DNA from: Archivesica marissinica
Taxonomy: Eukaryota; Mollusca; Bivalvia; Venerida; Vesicomyidae
Direction: 5' to 3'
DNA: 64,000 nt
Assembly: GCA_014843695.1 (NCBI GenBank)
Contig: CM026402.1
Span: 20,941,776-21,005,775 of the forward strand
Each line of letters opens with the position of its first letter. Position 1 is the stretch's first letter. This document shows, piece by piece, positions 1 to 14,389 of the stretch. The notes under the pieces are model-generated. The model was not told the origin of the DNA and ran no database searches. It saw nothing but the letters and a program-made list of their open reading frames with translations. The translations under genes and the position numbers were made by a program.

Positions 1-3000
1 ACACGATATATAGATAGATGTACAGCATTCAGTATAACACGATATATAGATACACATATATATGTACAGCATTCAGTATAACACGATATATAGATACACA
101 TATATATGTACAGCATTCAGTATAACACGATATATAGATACACAGATATATGTACAGCATTCAGTATAACACGATATATAGATACACATATATATGTACA
201 GCATTCAGTATACCACGATATATAGATACAAAGATATATGTACAGCATTCAGTATAACACGATATATAGATGCACAGATATATGTACAGCATTCAGTATA
301 ACACGATATATAGATACACAGATATATGTACAGCATTCAGTATAGCACGATATATAGATACACAGATATATGTACAGCATTCAGTATAACACGATATATA
401 GATACACAGATATATGTACTGCATTCAGTATAACACGATATATAGATACACAGATATATGTACAGCATTCAGTATAACACGATACACAGATATATGTACA
501 GTATTCAGTATAACACGATATATAGATACACAGATATATGTACAGCATTCAGTATAACACGATATATAGATATATGTACAGCATTCAGTATAACACGATA
601 TATAGATACACAGATAGATGTACAACATTCAGTATAACACGATATATAGATACACATATGGATGTGCAGCATTCAGTATAACACGATATATAGATACACA
701 GATAGATGTACAGCATTCAGTATAACACGATATATAGATACACATATATATGTACTGCATTCAGTATAACACGATATATAGATACACATATATATGTACA
801 GCATTCAGTATAACACGATACACATATATATGTACAGCATTCAGTATAACACGATATATAGATACACAGATAGATGTACAGCATTCAGTATAACACGATA
901 TATAGATACACAGATATATGTACAGCATTCAGTATAACACGATATATAGATACACAGATATATGTACAGCATTCAGTATAACACGATATATAGATACACA
1001 TATATATGTACAGCATTCAGTATAACACGATATATAGATACACATATATATATGTACTGCATTCAGTATAACACGATATATAGATACACAGATATATGTA
1101 CAGCATTCAGTATAACACGATATATAGATACACAGATATATGTACAGCATTCAGTATAACACGATATATAGATACACATATATATATGTACTGCATTCAG
1201 TATAACACGATATATAGATACACAGATATATGTACAGCATTCAGTATAACTCGATATATAGATACACAGATATATGTACAACATTCAGTATACCACGATA
1301 TATAGATACACAGATAGATGTACAGCATTCAGTATAACACGATATATAGATACACATATATATGTACAGCATTCAGTATAACACGATATATAGATACACA
1401 TATATATGAACAGCATTCAGTATAACACGATAAATAGATACACAGATAGATGTACAGCATTCAGTATAACACGATATATAGATACACAGATAGATGTACA
1501 GCATTCAGTATAACACGATATATAGATACACATATATATGTACATCATTCAGTATAACACGATATATAGATGCACAGATATATGTACAGCATTCAGTATA
1601 ACACGATATATAGATATATGTACAGTATTTAGTATACCACGATATATAGATACACAGAGAGATGTACTGCATTCAGTATAACACGATATATAGATGCACA
1701 GATATATGTACAGCATTCAGTATAACACGATATATAGATATATGTACAGTATTCAGTATACCACGACATATAGATACACAGATAGATGTACTGCATTCAG
1801 TATAACACGATATATAGATACACATATAGATGTGCAGCATTCAATATAACACGATATATAGATATATAGATATATGTACAGCATTCAGTATAACACGATA
1901 TATAGATACACAGATATATGTACAGCATTCAGTATAACACGATATATAGATACACATATATATGTACAGCATTCAGTATAACACGATATATAGATACACA
2001 TATAGATGTACAGCATTCAGTATAACACGATATATAGATACACATATATATGTACAGCGTTCAGTATAACACGATATATAGATACACATATATATGTACA
2101 ACATTCAGTATAACACGATATATAGATACACATATATATGTACAGCATTCAGTATAACACGATATATAGATACACATATATATGTACAGCATTCAGTATA
2201 ACACGATATATAGATACACATATATATGTACAGCATTCAGTATAACACGATATATAGATACACATATATATGTACAGCATTCAGTATACCACGATATATA
2301 GATACAAAGATATATGTACAGCATTCAGTATAACACGATATATAGATGCACAGATATATGTACAGCATTCAGTATAACACGATATATAGATACACAGATA
2401 TATGTACAGCATTCAGTATAGCACGATATATAGATACACAGATATATGTACAGCATTCAGTATAACACGATATATAGATACACAGATATATGTACTGCAT
2501 TCAGTATAACACGATATATAGATACACAGATATATGTACAGCATTCAGTATAACACGATACACAAATATATGTACAGCATTCAGTATAACACGATATATA
2601 GATACACAGATATATGTACAGCATTCAGTATAACACGATATATAGATATATGTACAGCATTCAGTATAACACGATATATAGATACACAGATAGATGTACA
2701 ACATTCAGTATAACACGATATATAGATACACATATAGATGTGCAGCATTCAGTATAACACGATATATAGATACACAGATAGATGTACAGCATTCAGTATA
2801 ACACGATATATAGATACACAGATATATGTACTGCATTCAGTATAACACGATATATAGATACACATATATATGTACAGCATTCAGTATAACACGATACACA
2901 TATATATGTACAGCATTCAGTATAACACGATATATAGATACACAGATAGATGTACAGCATTCAGTATAACACGATATATAGATACACAGATATATGTACA

Positions 3001-6000
3001 GCATTCAGTATAACACGATATATAGATACACAGATATATGTACAGCATTCAGTATAACACGATATATAGATACACATATATATGTACAGCATTCAGTATA
3101 ACACGATATATAGATACACATATATATTGTACTGCATTCAGTATAACACGATATATAGATACACAGATATATGTACAGCATTCAGTATAACACGATATAT
3201 AGATACACAGATATATGTACAGCATTCAGTATAACACGATATATAGATACACATATATATATGTACTGCATTCAGTATAACACGATATATAGATACACAG
3301 ATATATGTACAGCATTCAGTATAACACGATATATAGATACACATATATATGTACAGCATTCAGTATAACACGATATATAGATACACAAATAGATGTGCAG
3401 CATTCAGTATACCACGATATATAGATACACAGATAGATGTACAGCATTCAGTATAACACGATATATAGATACACATATATATGCATAGCATTCAGTATAA
3501 CACGATATATAGATACACAGATATATGTACAGCATTCAGTATAACACGATATATAGATACACAGATATATGTACAGCATTCAGTATAACATGATATATAG
3601 AAACACAGATAGATGTACAACATTCAGTATAACACGATATATAGATACACAGATATATGTACAGCATTCAGTATAACTCGATATATAGATACACAGATAT
3701 ATGTACAACATTCAGTATACCACGATATATAGATACACAGATAGATGTACAGCATTCAGTATAACACGATATATAGATACACATATATATGTACAGCATT
3801 CAGTATAACACGATATATAGTTACACATATATATGTACAGCATTCAGTATAACACGATATATAGATACACAGATAGATGTACAGCATTCAGTATAACACG
3901 ATATATAGATACACAGATAGATGTACAGCATTCAGTATAACACGATATATAGATACACAGATATATGTACTGCATTCAGTATAACACGATATATAGATAC
4001 ACAGATAGATGTACAGCATTCAGTGTAACACGATATATAGATACACATATATATGTACAGCATTCAGTATAACACGATATATAGATATATGTACAGTATT
4101 CAGTATACCACGATATATAGATACACAGATAGATGTACAGCATTCAGTATAACACGATATATAGATGCACAGATAGATGTACAGCATTCAGTATAACACG
4201 ATATATAGATACACATATATATGTACATCATTCAGTATAACACGATATATAGATGCACAGATATATGTACAGCATTCAGTATAACACGATATATAGATAT
4301 ATGTACAGTATTCAGTATACCACGATATATAGATACACAGAGAGATGTACTGCATTCAGTATAACACGATATATAGATGCACAGATATATGTACAGCATT
4401 CAGTATAACACGATATATAGATATATGTACAGTATTCAGTATACCACGATATATAGATACACAGATAGATGTACTGCATTCAGTATAACACGATATATAG
4501 ATACACATATAGATGTGCAGCATTCAATATAACACGATATATAGATATATAGATATATGTACAGCATTCAGTATAACACGATATATAGATACACAGATAT
4601 ATGTACAGCATTCAGTATAACACGATATATAGATACACATATATATGTACAGCATTCAGTATAACACGATATATAGATACACATATATATGTACAGCATT
4701 CAGTATAACACGATATATAGATACACAAATAGATGTGCAGCATTCAGTATACCACGATATATAGATACACAGATAGATGTACAGCATTCAGTATAACACG
4801 ATATATAGATACACATATATATGTATAGCATTCAGTATAACACGATATATAGATACACAGATATATGTACAGCATTCAGTATAACACGATATATAGATAC
4901 ACAGATATATGTACAGCATTCAGTATAACATGATATATAGAAACACAGATAGATGTACAACATTCAGTATAACACGATATATAGATACACAGATATATGT
5001 ACAGCATTCAGTATAACTCGATATATAGATACACAGATATATGTACAACATTCAGTATACCACGATATATAGATACACAGATAGATGTACAGCATTCAGT
5101 ATAACACGATATATAGATACACATATATATGTACAGCATTCAGTATAACACGATATATAGTTACACATATATATGTACAGCATTCAGTATAACACGATAT
5201 ATAGATACACAGATAGATGTACAGCATTCAGTATAACACGATATATAGATACACAGATAGATGTACAGCATTCAGTATAACACGATATATAGATACACAG
5301 ATATATGTACTGCATTCAGTATAACACGATATATAGATACACAGATAGATGTACAGCATTCAGTATAACACGATATATAGATACACATATATATGTACAG
5401 CATTCAGTATAACACGATATATAGATATATGCACAGTATTCAGTATACCACGATATATAGATACACAGATAGATGTACAGCATTCAGTATAACACGATAT
5501 ATAGATGCACAGATAGATGTACAGCATTCAGTATAACACGATATATAGATACACATATATATGTACATCATTCAGTATAACACGATATATAGTTGCACAG
5601 ATATATGTACAGCATTCAGTATAACACGATATATAGATATATGTACAGTATTCAGTATACCACGATATATAGATACACAGAGAGATGTACTGCATTCAGT
5701 ATAACACGATATATAGATGCACAGATATATGTACAGCATTCAGTATAACACGATATATAGATATATGTACAGTATTCAGTATACCACGATATATAGATAC
5801 ACAGATAGATGTACTGCATTCAGTATAACACGATATATAGATACACATATAGATGTGCAGCATTCAATATAACACGATATATAGATATATAGATATATGT
5901 ACAGCATTCAGTATAACACGATATATAGATACACAGATATATGTACAGCATTCAGTATAACACGATATATAGATACACATATATATGTACAGCATTCAGT

Positions 6001-8123
6001 ATAACACGATATATAGATACACATATATATGTACAACATTCAGTATAACACGATATATAGATACACATATATATGTACAGCATTCAGTATAACACGATAT
6101 ATAGATACACATATATATGTACAGCATTCAGTATAACACGATATATAGATACACAGATATATGTACAGCATTCAGTATAACACGATATTTAGATACACAT
6201 ATATATGTACAGCATTCAGTGTACTACGATATATAGATACACAGATATATGTACAGCATTCAGTATAACACGATATATAGATGCACAGATATATGTACAG
6301 CATTCAGTATAACACGATATATAGATACACAGATATATGTACAGCATTCAGTATACCACGATATATAGATACACATATATATGTACAGCATTCAGTATAA
6401 CACGATATATAGATACACATATAGATGTACAGCATTCAGTATAACACGATATATAGATACACATATAGATGTACGGCATTCAGTATAACACGATATATAG
6501 ATACACAGATATATGTGCGGCATTCAGTATACCACGATATATAGATACACAGATATATGTACAGCATTCAGTATAACACGATATATAGATACACATATAT
6601 ATGTACAGCATTCAGTATAACACGATATATAGATACACAGATATATGTACAGCATTCAGTATAACACGATATATAGATACACAGATATATGTACAGCATT
6701 CAGTATAACACGATATATAGATACACAGATATATGTACAGCCTTCAGTATAACACGATATATAGATACACAGATATATGTACAGCATTCAGTAGAACACG
6801 ATATATAGATACACATATATATGTACAGCATTCAGTATAACACGATATATAGATACACATATATATGTACAGCATTCAGTATAACACGATATATAGATAC
6901 ACATATATATGTACAGCATTCAGTATAACACGATATATAGATACACAGATATATGTACAGCATTCAGTATAACATGATATATAGATACACAGATATATGT
7001 ACAGCATTCAACATAACACGATATATAGATAGATGTACAGCATTCAGTATACCACGATATATAGATACACAGATATATGTACAGCATTCAGTATAACACG
7101 ATATATAGATACACAGATAGATGTACAGCATTCAGTATAACACGATATATAGATACACATATATATATGTACCGCATTCAGTATAACACGATATATAGAT
7201 AGATGTACAGCATTCAGTATAACACGATATATAGATACACAGATATATGTACAGCATTCAGTATACCACGATATATAGATGCACAGATATATGTACAGCA
7301 TTCAGTATAACACGATATATAGATACATAGATATATGTACTGCATTCAGTATAACACGATATATAGATACACAGATATATGTACAGCATTCAGTATAACA
7401 CGATATATAGATACACGGTATATGTACAGCATTCAGTATAACACGATATATAGATACACATATATATGTACAGCATTCAGTATAACACGATATATAGATA
7501 CACAGATAGATGTACAGCATTCAGTATAACACGATATATAGATGCACAGATATATGTACAGCATTCAGTATAACACGATATATAGATACACAGATATATG
7601 TACAGCATTCAGTATAACACGATATATAGATAGATGTACAGCATTCAGTATAACACGATATATAGATACACAGATATATGTACAGCATTCAGTATAACAC
7701 GATATATAGATAGATGTACAGCATTCAGTATAACACGATATATAGATACACAGATATATGTACAGCATTCATTTTAACACGATATATAGATGCACAGATA
7801 TATGTACAGCATTCAGTATACCACGATATATAGATACACAGATATATGTACAGCATTCAGTATAACACGATATATAGATACACAGATATATGTACAGCAT
7901 TCAGTATAACACGATATATAGATGCACAGATATATGTACAGCATTCAGTATAACACGATATATAGATACACAGATATATGTACAGCATTCAGTATAACAC
8001 GATATATAGATAGATGTACAGCATTCAGTATAACACGATATATAGATACGCAGATATATGTACAGCATTCAGTATAACACGATATATAGATACACAGATA
8101 TATGTACTGCATTCAGTATAACA
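1..8123. repeat. 44-bp AT-rich satellite, about 185 units, with higher-order repeats
   Basis: The unit is about 44 bp, built from ACACGATATATAGATACACA and a TATATATGTACAGCATTCAG-like half. Units vary by a few bases; shortened units lack the GATACACA segment. Marker variants recur at fixed distances: GATACAAAG at 225 and 2301 and CGATACACA(A/G)A at about 480 and 2556 show a 2076-bp duplication. ACACAAATAGATGTGCAG (3384, 4724), TAGTTACACA (about 3818, 5158) and AACTCG (3675, 5015) show a 1340-bp duplication. The array continues past the left edge and stops abruptly at 8123 against a tRNA-derived SINE. Open frames of 60-85 codons here are by-products of the repeat. Confidence 0.98.
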
Positions 8124-8362
8124 CTGGTCTAGTGGTTAATGTCACTGACTTGTATACCACTGTAACCTAGAACTGATGGTCACGGGTTCGAGCCCCGCTC
8201 AGACCGTATCTCTTTATATGAAACAGTTGGCAGATTATTACGGACGGAGGTTGGTGCACCAAGAACTGGTTAACCACTGGAGCCTGCCCATGACAGGTGT
8301 TGTTAGGTAAACTGCCCATGGCTCAAATGGGTAACAGGTAGCAAGGTTAAATAACAAAGAAG
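8124..8362 (+). mobile_element. SINE family D, full-length-like
   Basis: The tRNA-like head GGTCTAGTGGTTAATGTCAC carries the A box and CACGGGTTCGAGCCCCGCTC the B box. The body includes GGTTGGTGCACCAAGAACTG and ends in GGGTAACAGGTAGCAAGG then TTAAATAACAAAG. The last 45 bp resemble the 3' end of family C. The head directly abuts the satellite with no spacer. Confidence 0.8.
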
Positions 8363-8431
8363 AACTGATTTAGTGTGCAATTGAGCAGTAATTTGGAAAT
8401 GTACAATTAGAAATGTTTTATATTTGGTTAT

Positions 8432-8630
8432 TTTTGCGTAAGTCGCGCAGACAGCTTTTGTTTTATGGTAATTCCACAGCTACCATCGGTGGAGGAAATT
8501 CTCGTGTGCCCCTTCGGAGCAGTATGCCAGACGGATGCTCGGAACCACATACCGTCCACACAGCAGCTGGAGGACTCACTCACATAAAATAATATTACGC
8601 TCCCTGTAGGATTCGAACCTACACTTAAAA
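8432..8630 (-). mobile_element. SINE family F fragment (tRNA-headed dispersed repeat)
   Basis: It contains ATCGGTGGAGGAAATTCTCG, GAACCACATACCGTCCACAC, AGCAGCTGGAGGACTC and a reversed B box (GTAGGATTCGAACC). The same blocks recur at 10079, 20692 and 42535. The repeat matches one I know as abundant in bivalves (GGTGGAGGAAGACCCC ... AGAACCACCGACCTTCC). Confidence 0.6.
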
Positions 8631-8657
8631 TGTACAACAACATACATACTACTCAAA

Positions 8658-8905
8658 TCATGTGATTAGCAGAGTGGTTAGTGCACTCGTTTCTCACCAA
8701 TGTAACCCGTGTTCGATCCTCGGACCGGGAAGTATGTGAGATGGTACGGTGATCGCCGGACAGGTGGGTTACACCGCCGGGTACTCCGGTTTCCGCCCAC
8801 ACGAATGACCACATTTACGCTTTCATCCGCGCCAACAAGAGTGATTAATATAGGTTGTTAAAACTTGCTTCTCAATCGTTGTAAAATATATAAAGTAAAA
8901 ACACC
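8658..8905 (+). mobile_element. SINE family B copy
   Basis: The tRNA-Glu-like head has GATTAGCAGAGTGGTTAGTG and the B box GTGTTCGATCCTCGGACC, followed by GTATGTGAGATGGTACGGTG, ACTCCGGTTTCC, CACACGAATGACCACAT and CTTTCATCCGCGCCAAC. The tail is GAGTGATTAATATAGGTTGT then AAAACTTGCTTC and CAATCGTTGTAAAAT. A G13 run lies just downstream (8923-8937). Confidence 0.85.
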
Positions 8906-8999
8906 CCAGGTGAGTTATATGTTGGGGGGGGGGGGGTTAAATCCGTGTTATAATGAACAATGAAGTAAATCTTGTGGAGAGGAATCCAATAAGCTTTTA

Positions 9000-9260
9000 G
9001 TTTTCATTTCAATCCACTTGTATGTATTGTGTACATAATTATGTGTTGTAATGTTCTATAATGTCGAATAAATATGATTAAACCAATTCAATCTACTATG
9101 ACAACATATTAATTGCATACACTACATTAACAAAGTACAATGGAAAGGCGTGGTTATATTTCCAGAAGAGTATAGATGGTTGTAGTTGGTTAATTTCTTG
9201 CTAAATATGCATAATATATAAATTTGCATATTATTAAGTTTTTTACAATTTTCCTGTTCG
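9000..9260 (+). repeat. Dispersed repeat X, copy 1
   Basis: ACAAAGTACAATGGAAAG, CAGAAGAGTATAGATGGTT and TTAATTTCTTGCTAAAT recur in the same order, inverted, at 48165-48310. The element has no recognisable coding content or termini. Confidence 0.55.
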
Positions 9261-9309
9261 TCTTTGTAAGAAAGTAATACAGTTTGCTTAGTAGACCAAG
9301 TGTATGTAT

Positions 9310-9480
9310 GTATGTTCCATTAATGTCAAAGCCCTTGCGCGGAACTAGACATGTCTTCATGTGCAGGCCTAGCCGACCTAAGCAATGTGTGTGAGATGCA
9401 GGTGTCAGGTACTACATACATTGCCTGGCCGAGTTTCGAACCTTCGGCCCCCGCACCGTGATGTTATCTATATCTGCTCG
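9310..9480 (-). mobile_element. Possible tRNA-derived SINE fragment
   Basis: Read on the minus strand, GGTTCGAAACTCGGCC is B-box-like. No clear A box or tail is visible. A single copy in the window, so only tentative. Confidence 0.25.
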
Positions 9481-10078
9481 AAGATATGCTATAAGTGCTT
9501 GGAACACAATGCATGCAAACTAATTTAATACTCAAACAATCACAACCCCAATTTTTTATTTTACTAGCTCAAAAAAAGTAAACGTCAGCCCAATGTATCA
9601 TTTACATCCAGTAGAAATTTTGAACCGTTATGGGCTGATTGACTTTCATGTTTCTACACATTATGTTGAAGAAGATCTGCGTCCCTCACACGGCACTATA
9701 TGACTACTCTACACAGTTAACTAAGCGAGAAATCAACGCTTTGCTAATCCGACAAGCTTCTAATGCAAGCGCTGCGTGATACTCCTCCAGGACGCAGACC
9801 ACAAAGCCATCCAATTCATCGTTGTATACGTTTCTAAATAAGTTTTACTGAACATTATGTATGGACTTGGTAGAACTAGAACACAGTATTTAATTTGCAT
9901 AATGATAATTATGATATTGATAATTGTTTCTATAGCACGGTACAACTCTTTTGTTGTAATAAATGTATCATGTCCACTGAGCGAGAAACCATTAGTGTTT
10001 TGAAACAGGAACCAGTTACCTGGACGAGACAAATGATGCGAAACAGGACCCATCTTCGCACAACACGATGCGACTAGT
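9481..10078. other. Unassigned non-coding stretch
   Basis: Open frames here are short, overlap on both strands and show no domain. Nothing can be supported. Confidence 0.5.
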
Positions 10079-10262
10079 TTGTTTGTTGTGGGGTTAAAAT
10101 CGCACCAACCGTTGCGGTTGCTGTTACAGTGTTCATTATGTGTCTATTCGCCAGTTCTTCTACCCCTGAAGTGTTTCAGGTACAAACGGACACCCGGATA
10201 GAACCACCGACCTATTCCACATACAAGCTGGAGAGCTTCCTCACTAGAATGAATTCGACACT
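10079..10262 (-). mobile_element. SINE family F fragment, tRNA head missing
   Basis: It contains GTCGCACCAACC-like sequence, GGATAGAACCACCGACCTAT and CAAGCTGGAGAGCTTCCTCA, aligning with the copies at 20692 and 42535. Confidence 0.6.
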
Positions 10263-10304
10263 CCAACAATCCCCCCACCCCCAATGTATGACTCAAAGTG
10301 TACC

Positions 10305-11055
10305 CACAAGGGTATCCATTCCTACCTGACATTGCATACGGGTAGATTTCTGCTTAGCACAAGGTCACCGCCCCCAAGGGTATCCATTCCTACCTGACAT
10401 TGCATACGGGTAGATTTCTGCTTAGCACAAGGTCACCGCCCCCAAGGGTATCCATTCCTACCTGACATTGCATACGGGTAGATTTCTGCTTAGCACAAGG
10501 TCACCGCCCCCAAGGGTATCCATTCCTACCTGACATTGCATGCGGGTAGATTTCTGCTTAGCACAAGGTCACCGCCCCCAAGGATATCCATTCCTACCTG
10601 ACATTGCATACGGGTAGATTTCTGCTTAGAACAAGGTCACCGCCCCAAGGGTATCCATTCCTACCTGACATTGCATACGGGTAGATTTCTGCTTAGCACA
10701 AGGTCACTGCCACAAGGGTATCCATTCCTACCTGACATTGCACACAGGTAGATTTCTGCTTAACACAAGGTCACAAGGTCACTGCCTCAAGGGTATCCAT
10801 TCCTACCTGACATTGCACACAGGTATATTTCTGCTTAACACAAGGTCACAAGGTCACTGCCACAAGGGTATCCATTCCTACCTGACATTGCAAACAGGTA
10901 GATTTCTGCTTAACACAAGGTCACAAGGTCACTGCCCCAAGGGTATCCATTCCTACCTGACCTTGCACACATATATAGTTATGCTTAGCACAAGGTCACT
11001 GCCCCAAGGGTATCCATTCCTACCTGACATTGCAAACGGGTAGATTTCTGCTTAA
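10305..11055. repeat. 68-77 bp tandem repeat, 11 copies
   Basis: Each unit has AAGGGTATCCATTCCTACCT, GACATTGCATACGGGTAGAT and TTCTGCTTAGCACAAGGTCA. The first six or seven units are 68 bp. Later units are 74-77 bp because CACAAGGT is duplicated within them, so the array evolved from left to right or was gene-converted in blocks. The open frame through it is a repeat artefact. Confidence 0.95.
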
Positions 11056-11221
11056 CACAAACGCGTTAGATATCATATCATGGCTTTAATGACGTCACGG
11101 GAACATATGAAGATGAGTTTATAGAGTTCAAATGAAAGTCGTATGATTTTATGAAAATACGTAGCATAAGCTTTTAGCCCTTTCAACACTACATGCCTCT
11201 AAATATACTTACAAAAGGTGT

Positions 11222-11275
11222 AGATCCAGATGAGCCGGCTCGTGACGAGCCGTCTCATCAGGATCTGCACGTTTT
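11222..11275. repeat. Foldback element, diverged copy
   Basis: Near-palindrome: arms TAGATCCAGATGAGCCGGCT and AGCCGTCTCATCAGGATCTG around CGTGACG. It matches the arms of the element at 59111-59177, a repeat type common in bivalves. Confidence 0.65.
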
Positions 11276-11496
11276 GCCAGTAATAATTATTACTATGTTT
11301 AGATAAAATTACCCATTTTGATAAATGAACTGGTCCAACGGTAATTTTCTTAATTAATTTAGTGGTCTAAAAATATCATGCACCAGTCCATGTCAGTTAC
11401 TTGGGATTGAATGGGCTAAATGAGACATGTAAATTGAGCGTTGCCGCTTTACTGAGTAATCGTCATGTAAATGGTCATGTATGACTGAAGATGGAA

Positions 11497-11600
11497 TCTC
11501 GATAGTAGCAGTCCCTGAGGAGCTCATGGTCTCGTACCATGATGAACACTCCATTGTTTCCATGTTCGAAACCCTGAACCAGTTTTCATTTTACGGAATA
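11497..11600 (+). mobile_element. Possible tRNA-like SINE head
   Basis: An anticodon-arm-like hairpin CATGG-TCTCGTA-CCATG is followed by the B-box-like CATGTTCGAAACCCTG. No recognised body or tail follows. Could also be a decayed tRNA pseudogene. Confidence 0.3.
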
Positions 11601-12269
11601 TGACGAGACAATGCTGTGTCATATTTCAGCTAATGAATCCAAGATAAGTTCTGTCAATAATATAGCTGTATTACAGTAGTAGGTATGTAGCGCCTGCTAT
11701 AATCCTAGCCTCTTCGTGTTGGTGTCATATCTAATAACCGTGTGAACTGGCAGGGATAAACGATGGATGCTAGATACAACAGAAAGAGCAAGACCAACTT
11801 ATATGACCACAACACCAATGGTCAGTAATGATTTAAGTTCAATGGACGAATTGACCAACACTAATGCTATTCTCATATGCTACAGAAAATATGGCACCGT
11901 CATGTAGGCCTACAGTGATGACACGGTAAAACGATGGCATTCCCGCAGGAAACACTGAGGAGATCAAAACGAGGCAGAGTAAACAACAAAGGAAAATTAA
12001 TAAGCAAACGTGCATGGATATTGCAAATGATATACCAGTCGTTGTGTATTATGATGATAACGCTACTGATGTACGATATAACAGGTGCATCTTCAAAGTA
12101 ACATCATCTTATATTGCCTACAATTGCGTCTTCATTCACACTACATTGAAATATATATGGTGTCAGGACTATAAGTATTTCACTGTTATCGTGACCTCTT
12201 ATTGACCCCGTGTTGTATATACAGAAATTAATATGTCTTATAACTGCATAGGATTAATAAGTACAGATA
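11601..12269. other. Unassigned non-coding stretch
   Basis: No repeat, RNA gene or coding signature recognised. Confidence 0.5.
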
Positions 12270-12465
12270 AAGTCAACTCACTTCCCACCAATGCAACCCG
12301 GGTTCGATCCTCGGACCGGGATGTATGTGAGATGGTACGGTTGTCGCCAGATCAGACAAGTGGGGTTTCTCCGGGTACTCCGGTTTCCTCCCACACGAAT
12401 GACCACATATACGCTTTCATCCGCGCTAACTTGCTTCGCAATCGTTGTAAAATAAATCAAGTTTA
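12270..12465 (+). mobile_element. SINE family B copy, 5' truncated with internal deletion
   Basis: Begins at CTTCCCACCAATGCAACC, keeps the B box GGGTTCGATCCTCGGACC and the body, and ends ACTTGCTTCGCAATCGTTGT. The GAGAGTGATTAATATAAG stretch of the tail is deleted. Confidence 0.8.
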
Positions 12466-12754
12466 AACTAACTGAACATACTCCTTCCTGTATATATTTA
12501 TATTGACATGTATCGTCCTTTTAGAACGATATTAATGAAATAGAGGCTATAACTCGGAGAGATGCAAACCTCCGCGCTGGGCTGACCGCAATGATCCATC
12601 ATATTCCATAACATATTATATATAGTGTCCCTACTTTTCAGCTTTAGCATTACTATATAATTCCAATGTGCAGTTTTCACTTATAGTCCTATCATTTGAT
12701 TGCATTTGAATTGAATATATGTTTATTGACCTCATGTTAGATTAATTTATGTTA

Positions 12755-12780
12755 AATGAGTTCTCTCGTAAAATAACGTC

Positions 12781-12821
<41 letters not shown>

Positions 12822-12824
12822 TGA
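12755..12824 (+). repeat. Retroposon-like tail with (ATT)n
   Basis: TCTCGTAAAATAACGTC is followed by about 14 TTA repeats. The same junction (CTCGTAAAATAAAGTC then ATT repeats) occurs at 19150-19195, so it is the 3' end of a dispersed element rather than an isolated microsatellite. Confidence 0.6.
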
Positions 12825-12865
12825 AAACATGCCTTGACGATTTATCCCATAATCGAAGCATCGGA

Positions 12866-12936
12866 CGGACGGGCGGGCGGGCGGGCGGCGGACGGAGCGG
12901 GCGGGCGGGCGGGCGGGCGGGCGGGCAGGCAGGCAG
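12866..12936. repeat. GGGC-rich microsatellite
   Basis: Runs of GGGC and GGAC directly precede the CAGA block. It is the most GC-rich short stretch of the left half. Confidence 0.9.
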
Positions 12937-12944
12937 CAAAGCAG

Positions 12945-13591
<647 letters not shown>

Positions 13592-14003
13592 GCATCAAAA
13601 TAACGTTAGGACGAGAACGGTAACGTGACTATCGAACGAAGCTAATAAAATAAGTTAATAATAAAAAATATTTTGATGATGGAGATGGTAGAGATGTAAT
13701 CCCCGGAGCTGGTATTTGTTACAATAACACATGCTTCATTTCATAGTGTTTTATACTTACGTCATGGTATGAATTCACATGACCTTGATTTCACCTTGAT
13801 ATGTCAACCTCAAGGTCATGGAATATGGTTTATAAGAAAGGTGATTATGAGGTGTCCCATTGATGTTCCATTGGGAACTATATGTCTCTCTTGCTTCGTT
13901 TTCGAGGCATGGGCCTGGGTATTGCTTACAATAAAAGTCAATTTGAGTGCACACTTAGCTGACGACTACAGTGAACCCGAGTTATCCCAAAAATCATATC
14001 GCT

Positions 14004-14287
14004 TCCGGTGTGTGTTTTACGTTTATTTATCTTCGCTGTTGCCCATATTAGCGACGCCTCCTGAAGAGATTAGTCATTTTAGATTTTTGTAGGATTGGGC
14101 AATGATACAGACAGAGACCCATTCCAGAATCTCCTCTGGTTCTTTTACGTGCACGGTGTACAGCACCGACACGAGACCTCGGTTTAAAGTTCCATCAGTT
14201 AACTTTTTTACAGTCAGACGGGGATCGAACCTGCGATCCATGGATTACCAGTCCATCGTGTTACCACTGGACTACAGATCCGTCTGT
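14004..14287 (-). mobile_element. SINE family C copy
   Basis: On the minus strand the head reads GGATCTGTAGTCCAGTGGTA, then an anticodon-arm-like hairpin with loop CTGGTAA (Thr-like GGT) and B box GCAGGTTCGATCCCCGTCTG. The body has ACCGAGGTCTCGTGTCGGTG, ACGTGCACGTAAAAGAACC-like sequence, GGGTCTCTGTCTGTATC and CTAATCTCTTCAGGAGGCGT. It sits immediately beside the minisatellite that follows. Confidence 0.85.
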
Positions 14288-14389
14288 AGATCGTTTCATC
14301 GTAGACCGACACTTTATATATCCACAAAGTTTCATCAAAACCGAAGAAAGTACACTTTGAGTCATACTTCCCACGCACACACAAACGGC

